Shown: positions 1 through 5,936, counted from the first letter of the stretch. The stretch: 16,895 nucleotides of DNA from Deltaproteobacteria bacterium (GCA_030611115.1 JAUWQK010000002.1:1-16895); one strand, 5' to 3'. Translations and numbers: made by a program. Notes: a model not told the origin generated them from the sequence alone.

Positions 1-92
1 ACCTTCTACCTTCAGCCTTCTTCCTTCAGCCTTCTACCTTCAGCCTTCTACCTTCAGCCTTCAGCCTTCAGTCTATCCACCTGACTACAATA
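1..92. repeat. Heptamer array forming the end of a family-1 inverted-repeat element (cut by the window edge)
   Basis: Positions 2-71 are ten consecutive 7-bp units alternating mainly between CCTTCAG and CCTTCTA. They are followed at 72-88 by TCTATCCACCTGACTAC, which resembles the terminal sequence of the elements at 1121-1265 and 11213-11384 (CCTATCCACCTGAGTAG in the same orientation). The array is therefore probably the inner side of one end of a third copy whose remainder lies left of the window. Unit number differs between copies: about two at 1231-1244, about four at 11344-11371 and ten here. The stop codon of the exchanger gene (85-87, reverse strand) falls inside this terminus. Confidence 0.8.
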
Positions 93-1068
93 CCTTAACT
101 GTAAGATAGATTATATATCCAACATAGCAGGATAAAAGGACAACTCCGTCTCTTCTCATAACTGTGTTTGTTTTTCTCATCATTACCCAGGGAAGAAAAC
201 TAATAAACATCATAACCAGGTAATCAATCAGTAAACCGCTCTGAATAAAACCACCTGGAATCAAAACAGGTCTAACCAGAGAGGCCGCCCCAAGCACCCC
301 GAGTATGTTGAAAACATTGCTTCCCACCAGATTGCCGATGCTGATATCCATTTCCTTTCTCATAGCTGCAATAACGGAAGTGGCAAGTTCCGGAAGCGAA
401 GTTCCTAATGCTACAACTGTAAGTCCGATAAACTTTTCGCTTATGCCAAATGTATGCATAATTTTTACTGCCGAGTCTATGAGTATCTGTGCACCTGCTA
501 CTACGAATAGAATTCCCGCTACAATCAAGGTAATTTGCCTCGCCCTGGAAGGAATGTCTTCAATGTCCTCTGCTGCAAGCTCTTTACTAAAGCCCTCTCC
601 GCTTGATGCTTGTTTAGTTCCTTTTACCGCATAATAATAGTTCAAACAGACATAAATGATTATTCCACCTAACAGAGTAGCCCCCTCAAGCCTTCCTATT
701 TTAGAATTTAGAGAAATCAGCAGGAGATATAAAGATATTCCGAGCATAATAGGAATATCCCGCTTAACAACGGATGCATTGCTTTTAATGGGCATAAATA
801 AAGACGCCAGACCGAGGACAAGAGCTATGTTACAAATATTGCTTCCAACAACATTGCCTACGGCTATCATGCTCTTTTCTTGCAAAGACGAAATAATACT
901 TACAACAAGCTCTGGTGCCGAAGTGCCGAATGCAACCACAGTCAAGCCTATGACCAGTGGCGTTAAACCAAGGCTTCGCGCGAGACTGGACGCTCCTTTT
1001 ACAAGCCACTCCGCTCCATAGTAAAGCATCAACAATCCTACAACAAATAACACCCAGGTAAGCACCAT
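85..1068 (-). CDS. Sodium/calcium exchanger family protein (CaCA, YrbG-like)
   Basis: This 327-residue inner-membrane protein looks like a cation antiporter that exchanges Ca2+ (or a similar cation) for Na+ or H+. It has the CaCA inverted duplication. The first alpha repeat carries AFGTSAPEL and VGNVVGSNICNI near residues 47-83, and the second carries ALGTSLPEL and IGNLVGSNVFNI near 221-258. These supply the acidic, Asn and Ser residues that line the ion path in the family. About ten hydrophobic segments are visible, with a charged cytoplasmic loop near 150-175 between the halves. The length is typical of bacterial YrbG-type members. The ATG at 1068 has GGAG nine bases upstream. The gene stands alone, and its stop codon lies in a repeat terminus. 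The ion actually carried cannot be read from sequence. Confidence 0.93.
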   Translation of the reverse strand: MVLTWVLFVVGLLMLYYGAEWLVKGASSLARSLGLTPLVIGLTVVAFGTSAPELVVSIISSLQEKSMIAVGNVVGSNICNIALVLGLASLFMPIKSNASVVKRDIPIMLGISLYLLLISLNSKIGRLEGATLLGGIIIYVCLNYYYAVKGTKQASSGEGFSKELAAEDIEDIPSRARQITLIVAGILFVVAGAQILIDSAVKIMHTFGISEKFIGLTVVALGTSLPELATSVIAAMRKEMDISIGNLVGSNVFNILGVLGAASLVRPVLIPGGFIQSGLLIDYLVMMFISFLPWVMMRKTNTVMRRDGVVLLSCYVGYIIYLTVKVL

Positions 1069-1120
1069 CTCTTAAATCTCCATGTATAAAGCCATTAGAT
1101 TAATTTAGTTTCAATAAGTG

Positions 1121-1265
1121 TAACTACTCAGGTGGATAGGCTGAAGGAAACAGATGATTCCTGAGTGTTATTCTCTATGGTTGGGACGCTTTAAGAAAAT
1201 ATTGGCTTCCGGGAGTCTTTTCCCTAAAAGCCTTCAGTCTTCAGCCTAACCAACCTGAGTAGTTA
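1121..1265 (+). mobile_element. Family-1 inverted-repeat element, copy A (145 bp, no coding gene)
   Basis: The ends are inverted repeats: TAACTACTCAGGTGGATAGG on the left, and on the right a sequence whose reverse complement starts TAACTACTCAGGTTGG and continues to TTAGGCTGAAG. The right arm contains CCTTCAG-type heptamers. Two interior blocks recur, reverse-complemented, in the copy at 11213-11384: 1138-1178 matches 11313-11353 with one mismatch in 41, and 1199-1230 matches 11240-11271 with two mismatches in 32. The middle (1179-1198) differs between copies. It looks like a MITE or a REP-like intergenic element. No flanking target duplication is obvious. Confidence 0.82.
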
Positions 1266-1307
1266 TCTATAACAAATGTTTCAGAGTTAACAAACAATAT
1301 AAATTTC

Positions 1308-1409
1308 TGTAGCCGTTCACGGCTTGAAACTTGAAATTGGAAATTGGGAAGAACAGTACAAAAGCATGAAGACCAAATTTCTAATTTCGACGTTCCGTGA
1401 ACGCTTACA
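1308..1409. mobile_element. Inverted-repeat element with TTGGAAA-type heptamers (102 bp)
   Basis: The outer ends are TGTAGCCGTTCACGG at 1308-1322 and CCGTGAACGCTTACA at 1395-1409, inverted with two mismatches. Inside the left end are 7-bp units CTTGAAA, CTTGAAA, TTGGAAA and TTGGGAA (1323-1350). The right arm (1373-1390) carries their approximate complement, with TTTCTAATTTCGA. The central spacer is about 22 bp. No coding gene is present. It lies directly upstream of the higBA promoter and marks the left border of the six-gene block. Confidence 0.75.
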
Positions 1410-1427
1410 ATAGATATAAAATATTTC

Positions 1428-1456
1428 TTGACGGTTGACGTAACTTATCATATCAT
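1428..1456 (+). promoter_or_regulatory. Probable sigma-70-type promoter of the higBA block
   Basis: A -35-like TTGACG (1428-1433) is followed after exactly 17 bp by a -10-like TATCAT (1451-1456). Transcription would be expected to start about seven bases downstream, at or beside the higB ATG at 1463. The predicted transcript would therefore be leaderless or nearly so, which agrees with the absence of a Shine-Dalgarno sequence before higB. A second TTGACG at 1435-1440 has no well-spaced -10. Confidence 0.5.
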
Positions 1457-1469
1457 TAAGCCATGATAA
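1445..1469. promoter_or_regulatory. Inverted repeat over the higB start, candidate HigA operator
   Basis: TTATCAT at 1445-1451 and ATGATAA at 1463-1469 form a perfect 7-bp inverted repeat with an 11-bp spacer. It overlaps the -10 region and the first codons of higB. HigA-type antitoxins repress their own operons by binding such palindromes, so autoregulation is plausible. The assignment is inference from position and symmetry. Confidence 0.45.
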
Positions 1470-1747
1470 AGACTTTTAAATGCAAAGATACGGAAAAACT
1501 TTTTAATGATTTAGATGTAAAAAAATTTAGAAGTATTTCCAAGACTGCACGGATAAAGCTTGAAGTTCTGAATGCTGCCGTATCGTTAGATAGCTTGCGA
1601 GTTCCACCAGGAAACAGGCTCGAACAATTAAAGGGGAATAGAAAAGGTCAACCTAACATCAGAATTAACAATCAATGGCGTGTTTGTTTTATGTGGAAAG
1701 AAGAAAGTGCCATGAAAGTAGAAATTGTTGATTACCATAAGGGGTGA
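1463..1747 (+). CDS. higB: HigB-type toxin (RelE-superfamily mRNA interferase)
   Basis: This 94-residue protein matches the HigB, or plasmid-maintenance killer, branch of the RelE superfamily. These are ribosome-associated endoribonucleases that cut translated mRNA. Visible family features are the start MIKTFKCKDTEKLF, the conserved stretch VPPGNRLEQLKGNRKGQPNIRINNQWRVCF and the C-terminal VEIVDYHKG. The basic and aromatic residues expected of the active surface (Arg, Asn-Gln-Trp-Arg, His) are retained, so the toxin looks intact. It is followed four bases later by its antitoxin, in the toxin-first order typical of higBA. No Shine-Dalgarno sequence precedes the ATG; see the promoter entry. Identification is by recognised family pattern. 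Confidence 0.92.
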   Translation: MIKTFKCKDTEKLFNDLDVKKFRSISKTARIKLEVLNAAVSLDSLRVPPGNRLEQLKGNRKGQPNIRINNQWRVCFMWKEESAMKVEIVDYHKG

Positions 1748-1751
1748 AACC

Positions 1752-2078
1752 ATGACAAAAACATTATCTCCAATTACACCGGGCGATGTACTATTAGAAG
1801 AATTTCTTAAGCCAATGAACATCACTCAAAATCAATTATCAAAAGACATTAGTGTACCAGCAAATCGAATTAGCCAGGTTGTTCATGGTAAAAGAGAAAT
1901 TACTGCTGATACCGCACTAAGGCTTGGTAAATATTTTGGAATAGAACCAGAGTTTTGGCTTAATCTACAGGTACGGTACAATATGAAAATAGCTCAAAAC
2001 AAGATAGGAAAGAAGATTGAAAAAGAAGTCAAGGTGTATTTCCCTCAAGCTCAAATGCCCAATCATGCGAATGCATGA
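1752..2078 (+). CDS. higA: HigA-type antitoxin, XRE-family DNA-binding protein
   Basis: The 108-residue product neutralises HigB and is likely to repress the operon. The HigA signature is clear: SPITPGDVLLEEFLKPMNIT, then a helix-turn-helix at about residues 21-42 (QLSKDISVPANRISQVVHGK), then REITADTALRLGKYFGIEPEFWLNLQ. The C-terminal 30 residues are lysine-rich. I place the start at ATG 1752 because AAGGGG (1739-1744) sits seven bases upstream. The earlier in-frame ATG at 1725 lies inside higB and would add nine unrelated residues. The stop overlaps the next start as ATGA at 2075-2078, which suggests that the downstream genes are translationally coupled to the antitoxin. Confidence 0.93.
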   Translation: MTKTLSPITPGDVLLEEFLKPMNITQNQLSKDISVPANRISQVVHGKREITADTALRLGKYFGIEPEFWLNLQVRYNMKIAQNKIGKKIEKEVKVYFPQAQMPNHANA

Positions 2079-2278
2079 TAGTCGAAATGGTGCAACATAG
2101 CGATAAGCAAAAGAATATGCAAATCGGGGTAGATAAAGGTTTAATTGAAATGTTTTTAAAAATGACACCTGAAGAACGCCTTCGATCAAATGACAATACA
2201 ATACGAGCACTTATTGAGTTAAGAAATGCCTTTAAAAAACGAAAAACCTCGGGTCTCCGATCTAAGCGCTCTGCTTAA
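2075..2278 (+). CDS. Small protein of unknown function preceding a nucleotidyltransferase
   Basis: This 67-residue, highly charged soluble protein has no signal peptide or membrane segment. Its recognisable core is MTPEERLRSNDNTIRALIELRNAF, predicted to be helical, followed by a basic tail (KKRKTSGLRSKRSA). From memory, small proteins with a similar MTPEERL core often sit directly upstream of nucleotidyltransferase genes, but I know of no assigned function. It overlaps higA by four bases (ATGA) and the nucleotidyltransferase by 53 bases in another frame. That overlap, and reading through the same block, support real translation. The last dozen or so residues may be shaped by the overlap. The start could alternatively be the internal ATG at 2090. 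Confidence 0.7.
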   Translation: MIVEMVQHSDKQKNMQIGVDKGLIEMFLKMTPEERLRSNDNTIRALIELRNAFKKRKTSGLRSKRSA

Positions 2279-2738
2279 GGGACTCAAAAAAGCCGGTGTA
2301 GAGTTTGTTCTTGTCGGTGGGGTGGCTGCTGTAGTTCAAGGAGCTCCAGTTACCACATTTGACCTTGATATTGTTCATCGTCAGACCGATGAAAACATTG
2401 AGAAGCTGATGAAGTTCCTAAAGTCAATTGATGCATACCAACGCCGCCCCGATGACAAAGTAATAGAACCGGATGAGAAGGACCTGAAAGGGAAAGGACA
2501 TGTACTTTTAACAACACGTTTCGGGCCGCTGGATGTTTTGGCGGTCATCGAAGAGGGCCGTGGTTTCGATGAACTTTTTACGGATACTGTTGAAATAGAA
2601 TTTCAGGGTTTCAAAGTTTATGTTCTTAGTCTTGAGACTATTGTTGCATTGAAACGTGAGTCACAAAATCCGAAGGATCGGTATCGGTTGCAGATCTTAG
2701 AAGAAACCTTGCGCCAGATGAGAGAAGAAAATGACTGA
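2226..2738 (+). CDS. Nucleotidyltransferase-fold protein (AbiEii/MNT-like)
   Basis: The 170-residue product has the DNA-polymerase-beta-type nucleotidyltransferase core. GGVAAVVQGAP (31-41) is the nucleotide-binding GG loop, TFDLDI (44-49) supplies the two metal-binding Asp (46 and 48), and Asp103 in GPLDVL fits the third carboxylate. The C-terminal KRESQNPKDRYRLQIL resembles the conserved K..-..RpKD helix of AbiEii/MNT proteins. The catalytic residues look complete, so activity is plausible; substrate and acceptor are unknown. Relatives act as toxins (AbiEii), as antitoxins that AMPylate HEPN toxins (MntA), or in antibiotic modification. No HEPN partner is visible. The gene overlaps its upstream neighbour by 53 bases and the downstream kinase gene by eight, with no strong ribosome site of its own. 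Confidence 0.85.
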   Translation: MPLKNEKPRVSDLSALLKGLKKAGVEFVLVGGVAAVVQGAPVTTFDLDIVHRQTDENIEKLMKFLKSIDAYQRRPDDKVIEPDEKDLKGKGHVLLTTRFGPLDVLAVIEEGRGFDELFTDTVEIEFQGFKVYVLSLETIVALKRESQNPKDRYRLQILEETLRQMREEND

Positions 2739-3825
2739 TAAACTGACAAATATTCCTGTTAAGACAGATGCGATAAAAAAATATTTGGAAGAGCGTTTTG
2801 GCGGAAAAGTTGAAATTCTTGGAGTCAAAAAGCTTGGAAGCTTTACTGATACAATAAAAAAGTTGGGCTATGGAGATACATTTCTGGTTACATTTCGCAA
2901 AGAAGGTAAAGACCGCTCGGTCGTATTTTCTACAATGCGAAAAGATAAATACGGCCACCAGTATTTATGGGACAGAGCTAACGTTTTGATGTTTCAGTAT
3001 GATGCCGGCCAACGCCTTCCCAAACACGCCCATCCTCTGGATGTCGGATATTTCAACCCTGAAGGAACAGCTCATTCTGTTCGAGATGCAAACATCTTTT
3101 TTTTACTCACGGAAAAAGTCGAAGGAACTGACTACTTTTTAGATTTAAAGCGCCTTAAAACTGAGACCCTGACCGATCTTGATATAGAAAGGGCAAAAAC
3201 GCTTGGCGAGTATCTGGCTGAAATTCACAGCGAAAAAAAAGATGAGCCCGAGCTTTATACAAGAAAAGTCAGAGAGCTTCTTGGGCATGGCGAATGCATA
3301 ATGGGAATTGTTGATGGATACCCGGGAAATTATGAATTTTTCTCAGATGCTGCTTTTTGTGATATTGAAAAGCGTTGCGTTGAATGGCGCTGGAAACTAA
3401 AACAATATACCCACCGCCTGTGCCGTGAACACGGTGATTTTCATCCGTGGAATATCAAATTTAGAGAAGGAACCGATTTTTCAACATTTGATCGAAGCAG
3501 GGGAGAATACGGGGAAGCTGCTGATGATGTTTCCACATTGAGTATTAATTATCTGCTTTATTCTCTCTTAAAGCACGGCAAATTATATGGTGACTATAAA
3601 AAACTGCACGATATTTTTATAGAAACCTACCTAAAAAAGACAAAAGATCAGGAAATTTTTAAAGTTATTCAACCTTTTTATGCTTTCAGATGTCTTGTAA
3701 TAGCTTCTCCTGAATGGTATCCAAACCATCCTGCAGATGTACGCAAAAAGCTTTTTAACTTCACAAGAAATATTTTGGCAACAGATACAATGAATATAGA
3801 TGAAATCAACAAATATCTCGAATAA
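2731..3825 (+). CDS. APH-fold (protein-kinase-like) phosphotransferase
   Basis: This 364-residue soluble protein belongs to the aminoglycoside phosphotransferase/choline kinase fold. The catalytic loop HGDFHPWN (234-241) contains the expected Asp236 and Asn241. TFDRSRGEYG (253-261) supplies the metal-binding Asp254, and AADDVS (263-268) matches the structural Asp-Asp that follows in the family. The N-terminal lobe (1-130) is diverged, with no confident nucleotide-binding lysine motif. The substrate is unknown: the fold phosphorylates small hydroxylated compounds, sugars or proteins, and nothing here specifically points to antibiotic resistance. It starts inside the end of the nucleotidyltransferase gene (8-bp overlap), and the next kinase gene starts inside its end. 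It is therefore likely to be made together with both. Confidence 0.82.
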   Translation: MTDKLTNIPVKTDAIKKYLEERFGGKVEILGVKKLGSFTDTIKKLGYGDTFLVTFRKEGKDRSVVFSTMRKDKYGHQYLWDRANVLMFQYDAGQRLPKHAHPLDVGYFNPEGTAHSVRDANIFFLLTEKVEGTDYFLDLKRLKTETLTDLDIERAKTLGEYLAEIHSEKKDEPELYTRKVRELLGHGECIMGIVDGYPGNYEFFSDAAFCDIEKRCVEWRWKLKQYTHRLCREHGDFHPWNIKFREGTDFSTFDRSRGEYGEAADDVSTLSINYLLYSLLKHGKLYGDYKKLHDIFIETYLKKTKDQEIFKVIQPFYAFRCLVIASPEWYPNHPADVRKKLFNFTRNILATDTMNIDEINKYLE

Positions 3826-4396
3826 AGGGCTCGCTAAAGGCTGGGCTGTATGGTTTACAGGGCTTCCCGGTTCAGGTAAAAGTAAAATGTCAAAGCTTGT
3901 ATATGATATGCTGGCTGATGAAGGAATAACCTGTAAACGAATTGAGCTTGATGCAATACGAAAAAAATATGTTGATAAACCGGAATATACTGATAGCGAA
4001 CGTGATTTTATCTATAAAAAACTGGTTGATCTTGCAGCGGAAAATGTGCAAAATGGGATTAATGTCATAATAGATGCCACCGCTCATAAACAATTATACC
4101 GTGATAATGCCAGAAAAAAAATCAAGCGTTTTGCGGAGGTAATGATAAAATGCCCTCTTTCAGTATGTATAGAACGGGAATCTAAACGCAAAAATGGTCA
4201 TATTGTTTCGCAAATGTACCTTCGGGCTTTGGAAAGAAAGCAAAAGGGCTCAAAGTTTGAAGATTTGGGCAAGGTGATAGGGGTTGATATTCCATACGAA
4301 GAAAACCCTCTTGCAGAAGTAATTATTGACAACAGCAAAAATACAGCTCAAAAAAACGCCTTAACCGTAAAAAATGCCCTGTTAAAATATCTGTAA
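3800..4396 (+). CDS. APS-kinase-like P-loop kinase
   Basis: The 198-residue product resembles CysC, which phosphorylates adenylylsulfate. It shows a Walker A loop GLPGSGKS (21-28), the acidic stretch ELDAIRKKY (49-57), YTDSERDFIY (63-72), FAEVMIKCPLSVCIERESKR (111-130) and GVDIPYEENPLAEVII (161-176). The last corresponds to the GIDdPYE segment of APS kinases. However, the family's usual GDN-R substrate motif and the R-D-K-G-L-Y stretch are altered (ERESKRKNG), so the substrate may not be APS. The gene begins 26 bases inside the APH-fold gene, without a clear ribosome site, implying coupling. The stop codon TAA (4394-4396) is also the first three bases of a repeat element. A role in a sugar, nucleotide or defence modification is possible; calling it cysC would be premature. 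Confidence 0.8.
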   Translation: MKSTNISNKGLAKGWAVWFTGLPGSGKSKMSKLVYDMLADEGITCKRIELDAIRKKYVDKPEYTDSERDFIYKKLVDLAAENVQNGINVIIDATAHKQLYRDNARKKIKRFAEVMIKCPLSVCIERESKRKNGHIVSQMYLRALERKQKGSKFEDLGKVIGVDIPYEENPLAEVIIDNSKNTAQKNALTVKNALLKYL

Positions 4397-4477
4397 CAGT
4401 TTACGGTTCACGGTTCACGGTTCACGGTTTCAAAACATAAAACTGTTAACTGTAAACCGACAACCGTGAACTGCTAC
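4394..4477. mobile_element. Family-2 inverted-repeat element (ACGGTTC heptamers), 84 bp
   Basis: The left arm (4395-4429) reads as 7-bp units AACAGTT, TACGGTT and three CACGGTT. The right arm (4441-4477) contains AACTGTT, AACTGTA, AACCGAC, AACCGTG and AACTGCT, roughly the reverse complement. The spacer between them is TCAAAACATA-like and matches the spacer flanks in the copy at 6173-6392. The element starts on the stop codon of the preceding kinase gene. A stable stem in RNA is expected, which could act as a 3' end. No clear target duplication is seen. Confidence 0.78.
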
Positions 4478-4506
4478 TATTAAATAAATTTTTTAAGGAG
4501 TAAAAA

Positions 4507-4752
4507 ATGCCTATATATGAATTTAAGTGTCTAAAATGTCAGGCCTATTTTGAGATGCTTATTATGAATAAAGACGAAGATGTTGAACTTAAATGTCCCG
4601 AATGTAAATCAGAGGATTTTGAACGAATCATCAGCTCTACTAATTTTGCAATGGGAGACAGCTCTGATTCCAGCAATAAACCCAGCGCTACAACAAGGAC
4701 TTGCTCGAGCGGCTCATGTACTACTTATGAACTACCCGGCCACTCCAGATAA
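4507..4752 (+). CDS. FmdB-family zinc ribbon protein
   Basis: This small 81-residue protein belongs to the FmdB/CxxC_CxxC_SSSS putative regulatory family. The N-terminal MPIYEFKCLKCQAYFE gives the first CxxC (residues 8-11), and LKCPECKSEDFERIIS gives the second (about 30-33). Together they form one zinc-binding ribbon over the first 45 residues. A low-complexity serine/threonine linker follows, then CSSGSCTTYELPGH near the C-terminus with two more cysteines. The family's function is not established; regulatory and formate-metabolism links are only historical. AAGGAG at 4495-4500 supports the ATG. It is a single gene between two repeat elements. Confidence 0.9.
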   Translation: MPIYEFKCLKCQAYFEMLIMNKDEDVELKCPECKSEDFERIISSTNFAMGDSSDSSNKPSATTRTCSSGSCTTYELPGHSR

Positions 4753-4798
4753 GTCACAAACATGATTATCTTCTTCATACAAAAGCATTTTTCCTTTT

Positions 4799-4958
4799 AC
4801 CTAAGTTGAGCGATTTTTTGCGAAGAAGTGTGCCAAGATCTTGATGCAGCAAGGTTTGCGAAAAGCATGGGCATATCAATGGATATGTCGAGACTTTTCG
4901 CGAGTCCGCATGCGCAAGAGATTGGTGCATGTCGAGTAAAAAATCGTTCAATTTAGGT
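4799..4958. mobile_element. 160-bp near-palindromic intergenic element
   Basis: The ends are inverted: ACCTAAGTTGAGCGATTTTT (4799-4818) against the complement of AAAAATCGTTCAATTTAGGT (4939-4958), with two mismatches in 20. Further symmetrical blocks lie inside, including TTTGCGAAAAG against CTTTTCGCGAG. At the centre is a perfect 6-bp hairpin, CATATC-AATG-GATATG (4872-4887), followed by TCGA. The whole can fold as one long hairpin with internal bulges. I see no coding gene. It occupies most of the 267-base gap between the FmdB gene and fur-feoA. The rest of that gap (4959-5019) should hold the fur-feoA promoter, but I see no convincing -35/-10 pair or Fur box there. Confidence 0.72.
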
Positions 4959-5019
4959 TTTAAAAAGCCTTATAGACAACCACTTAAACCGGTATTATTG
5001 TTGAAAATAAGGAATTAAC

Positions 5020-5697
5020 ATGAAGCAAGTTCACAGCCACGAAAAGGAACAGTTTAAAAAACTTTTTAAGCAAGAAAATATTTCTGATTTTGAAGATAGG
5101 TTCAAGGTGCTTGAAGTCTTTCTGTTAAGCGAACATCACCTTAGCGTGAATGAAATAATTCAGCTTCTTAAAGAAAACGGATATGAATTTGACCCCGACT
5201 TTGTCAGGGAAACGCTTAAACTTATATGCCGATTCGGTTTTGCCCAGAAAATCAGATTTAATAGCGGACCTGTACAGTATGAGCACAGGCATCTCTGCCA
5301 GCATCACGATCATATGATCTGTACAAAATGCAAAAAAATTATTGAGTTCCAAAACGAAAAGATCGAAAATTTACAAACACAAGTGTCCCGTGCTTATGGT
5401 TTCCACATGCTCCAGCATAAGCTGGAAATCTATGGTATTTGTTCGGAATGCCTTAAAAGCCATTTAAAACTTATGCCCCTTGTAATGGCAAAACAGGGTG
5501 AACTACTCATAATCAAAGATTTTACTGGAGGATCAACTGCACGCATGCGTTTATTAAGCATGGGGCTAAGAATTGGAGACGAGATTGATGTCATTACCAA
5601 CAGCGGACATGGACAAATGGTTATAGCTTTAGATTGCAACCGTTACGCCATCGGACACGGACTGGCGCAGAAGATAATTGTTCAGACGATTAGATAG
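5020..5697 (+). CDS. Fur-family regulator fused to a C-terminal FeoA (SH3-like) domain
   Basis: The 225-residue protein joins two iron-related domains. Residues 1-148 form a Fur-type repressor. The winged helix covers about 25-85 (LSVNEIIQLLKENGYEFD, then VRETLKLICRFGFAQKI), a metal-binding HHDH lies at 95-98, and structural zinc pairs CxxC are at 101-104 and 141-144. Residues 150-225 are a FeoA domain: MPLVMAKQGE, TARMRLLSMGLRIGDEIDVI and RYAIGHGLAQKIIV. Fur senses metal and represses uptake genes, while FeoA acts on the FeoB transporter, so the fusion could link regulation with transport. It heads the cluster before feoA and feoB. AAGGA at 5009-5013 supports the start. Its stop codon TAG is the first triplet of the next repeat element. 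Confidence 0.9.
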   Translation: MKQVHSHEKEQFKKLFKQENISDFEDRFKVLEVFLLSEHHLSVNEIIQLLKENGYEFDPDFVRETLKLICRFGFAQKIRFNSGPVQYEHRHLCQHHDHMICTKCKKIIEFQNEKIENLQTQVSRAYGFHMLQHKLEIYGICSECLKSHLKLMPLVMAKQGELLIIKDFTGGSTARMRLLSMGLRIGDEIDVITNSGHGQMVIALDCNRYAIGHGLAQKIIVQTIR

Positions 5698-5920
5698 TGC
5701 CCGAACGAAAACTCAAAACACCTGAAATCATAGTCAGTTGGATGCTATTCTCAAATCGAAAGTTTTTAGCAGTTAGCTTTTAGCAATTAGCCTTTAGCTT
5801 AAAAAATCAAATAGAGAACACATTCAGCTAAGAGCTAATGGCTAACAGCTAATAGCTTTTTTACAAATAAGCTGAAACTATTGCCGGCATTAAAAAAAAT
5901 ACTTTTCGGACAGGCACTAA
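5695..5920. mobile_element. Inverted-repeat element starting on the fur-feoA stop codon, with a heptamer element inside
   Basis: The outer ends are TAGTGCCCGAACGAAAA (5695-5711) and ACTTTTCGGACAGGCACTA (5901-5919), an imperfect inverted pair. A two-base TA duplication typical of IS630/Tc1-like elements would fit both ends but cannot be proved, because TA is palindromic. A second, heptamer-based element sits inside at 5761-5860. Without the insert, fur-feoA would be followed about 17 bases later by feoA. The outer pairing is weaker than in the other elements of this window. Confidence 0.6.
5761..5860. repeat. Family-3 heptamer arms (TTTTAGC type) in inverted arrangement
   Basis: The left arm (5761-5800) is a run of 7-bp units AGTTTTT, AGCAGTT, AGCTTTT, AGCAATT and AGCCTTT. 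The right arm (5825-5858) is CAGCTAA, GAGCTAA, TGGCTAA, CAGCTAA and TAGCTTT, the approximate reverse complement. The spacer is about 24 bp. The architecture equals that of the ACGGTTC and CCTTCAG elements, although the unit sequence is different. Confidence 0.78.
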
Positions 5921-5936
5921 TTATGGGGTTTTTCTA

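Noticed and set aside
2..71. Tandem repeat at the left edge as a CRISPR array
   Set aside because: Units are seven bases with no unique spacers; it matches the inner arm of the family-1 elements.
305..1021. Open frames on the + strand across the exchanger gene (305-634, 656-1021)
   Set aside because: Antisense shadows of a clear CaCA exchanger; low-complexity composition and no ribosome sites or family motifs.
1725..1751. Earlier in-frame ATG for higA
   Set aside because: It lies inside higB and lacks a ribosome site; ATG 1752 has AAGGGG at the right distance and gives the usual HigA N-terminus.
2731..3825. Aminoglycoside resistance gene
   Set aside because: Only the kinase fold and catalytic motifs are shared; the N-terminal lobe is diverged and the neighbours do not suggest drug resistance.
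3800..4396. cysC as a sulfate-assimilation gene
   Set aside because: Substrate-motif changes and the lack of any cysD/cysN/cysH neighbour make the specific name unsafe.
4759..4775. ATGATTATC before fur-feoA as a Fur box
   Set aside because: Only one half resembles the box; no symmetrical second half and it is too far from the start with an element between.
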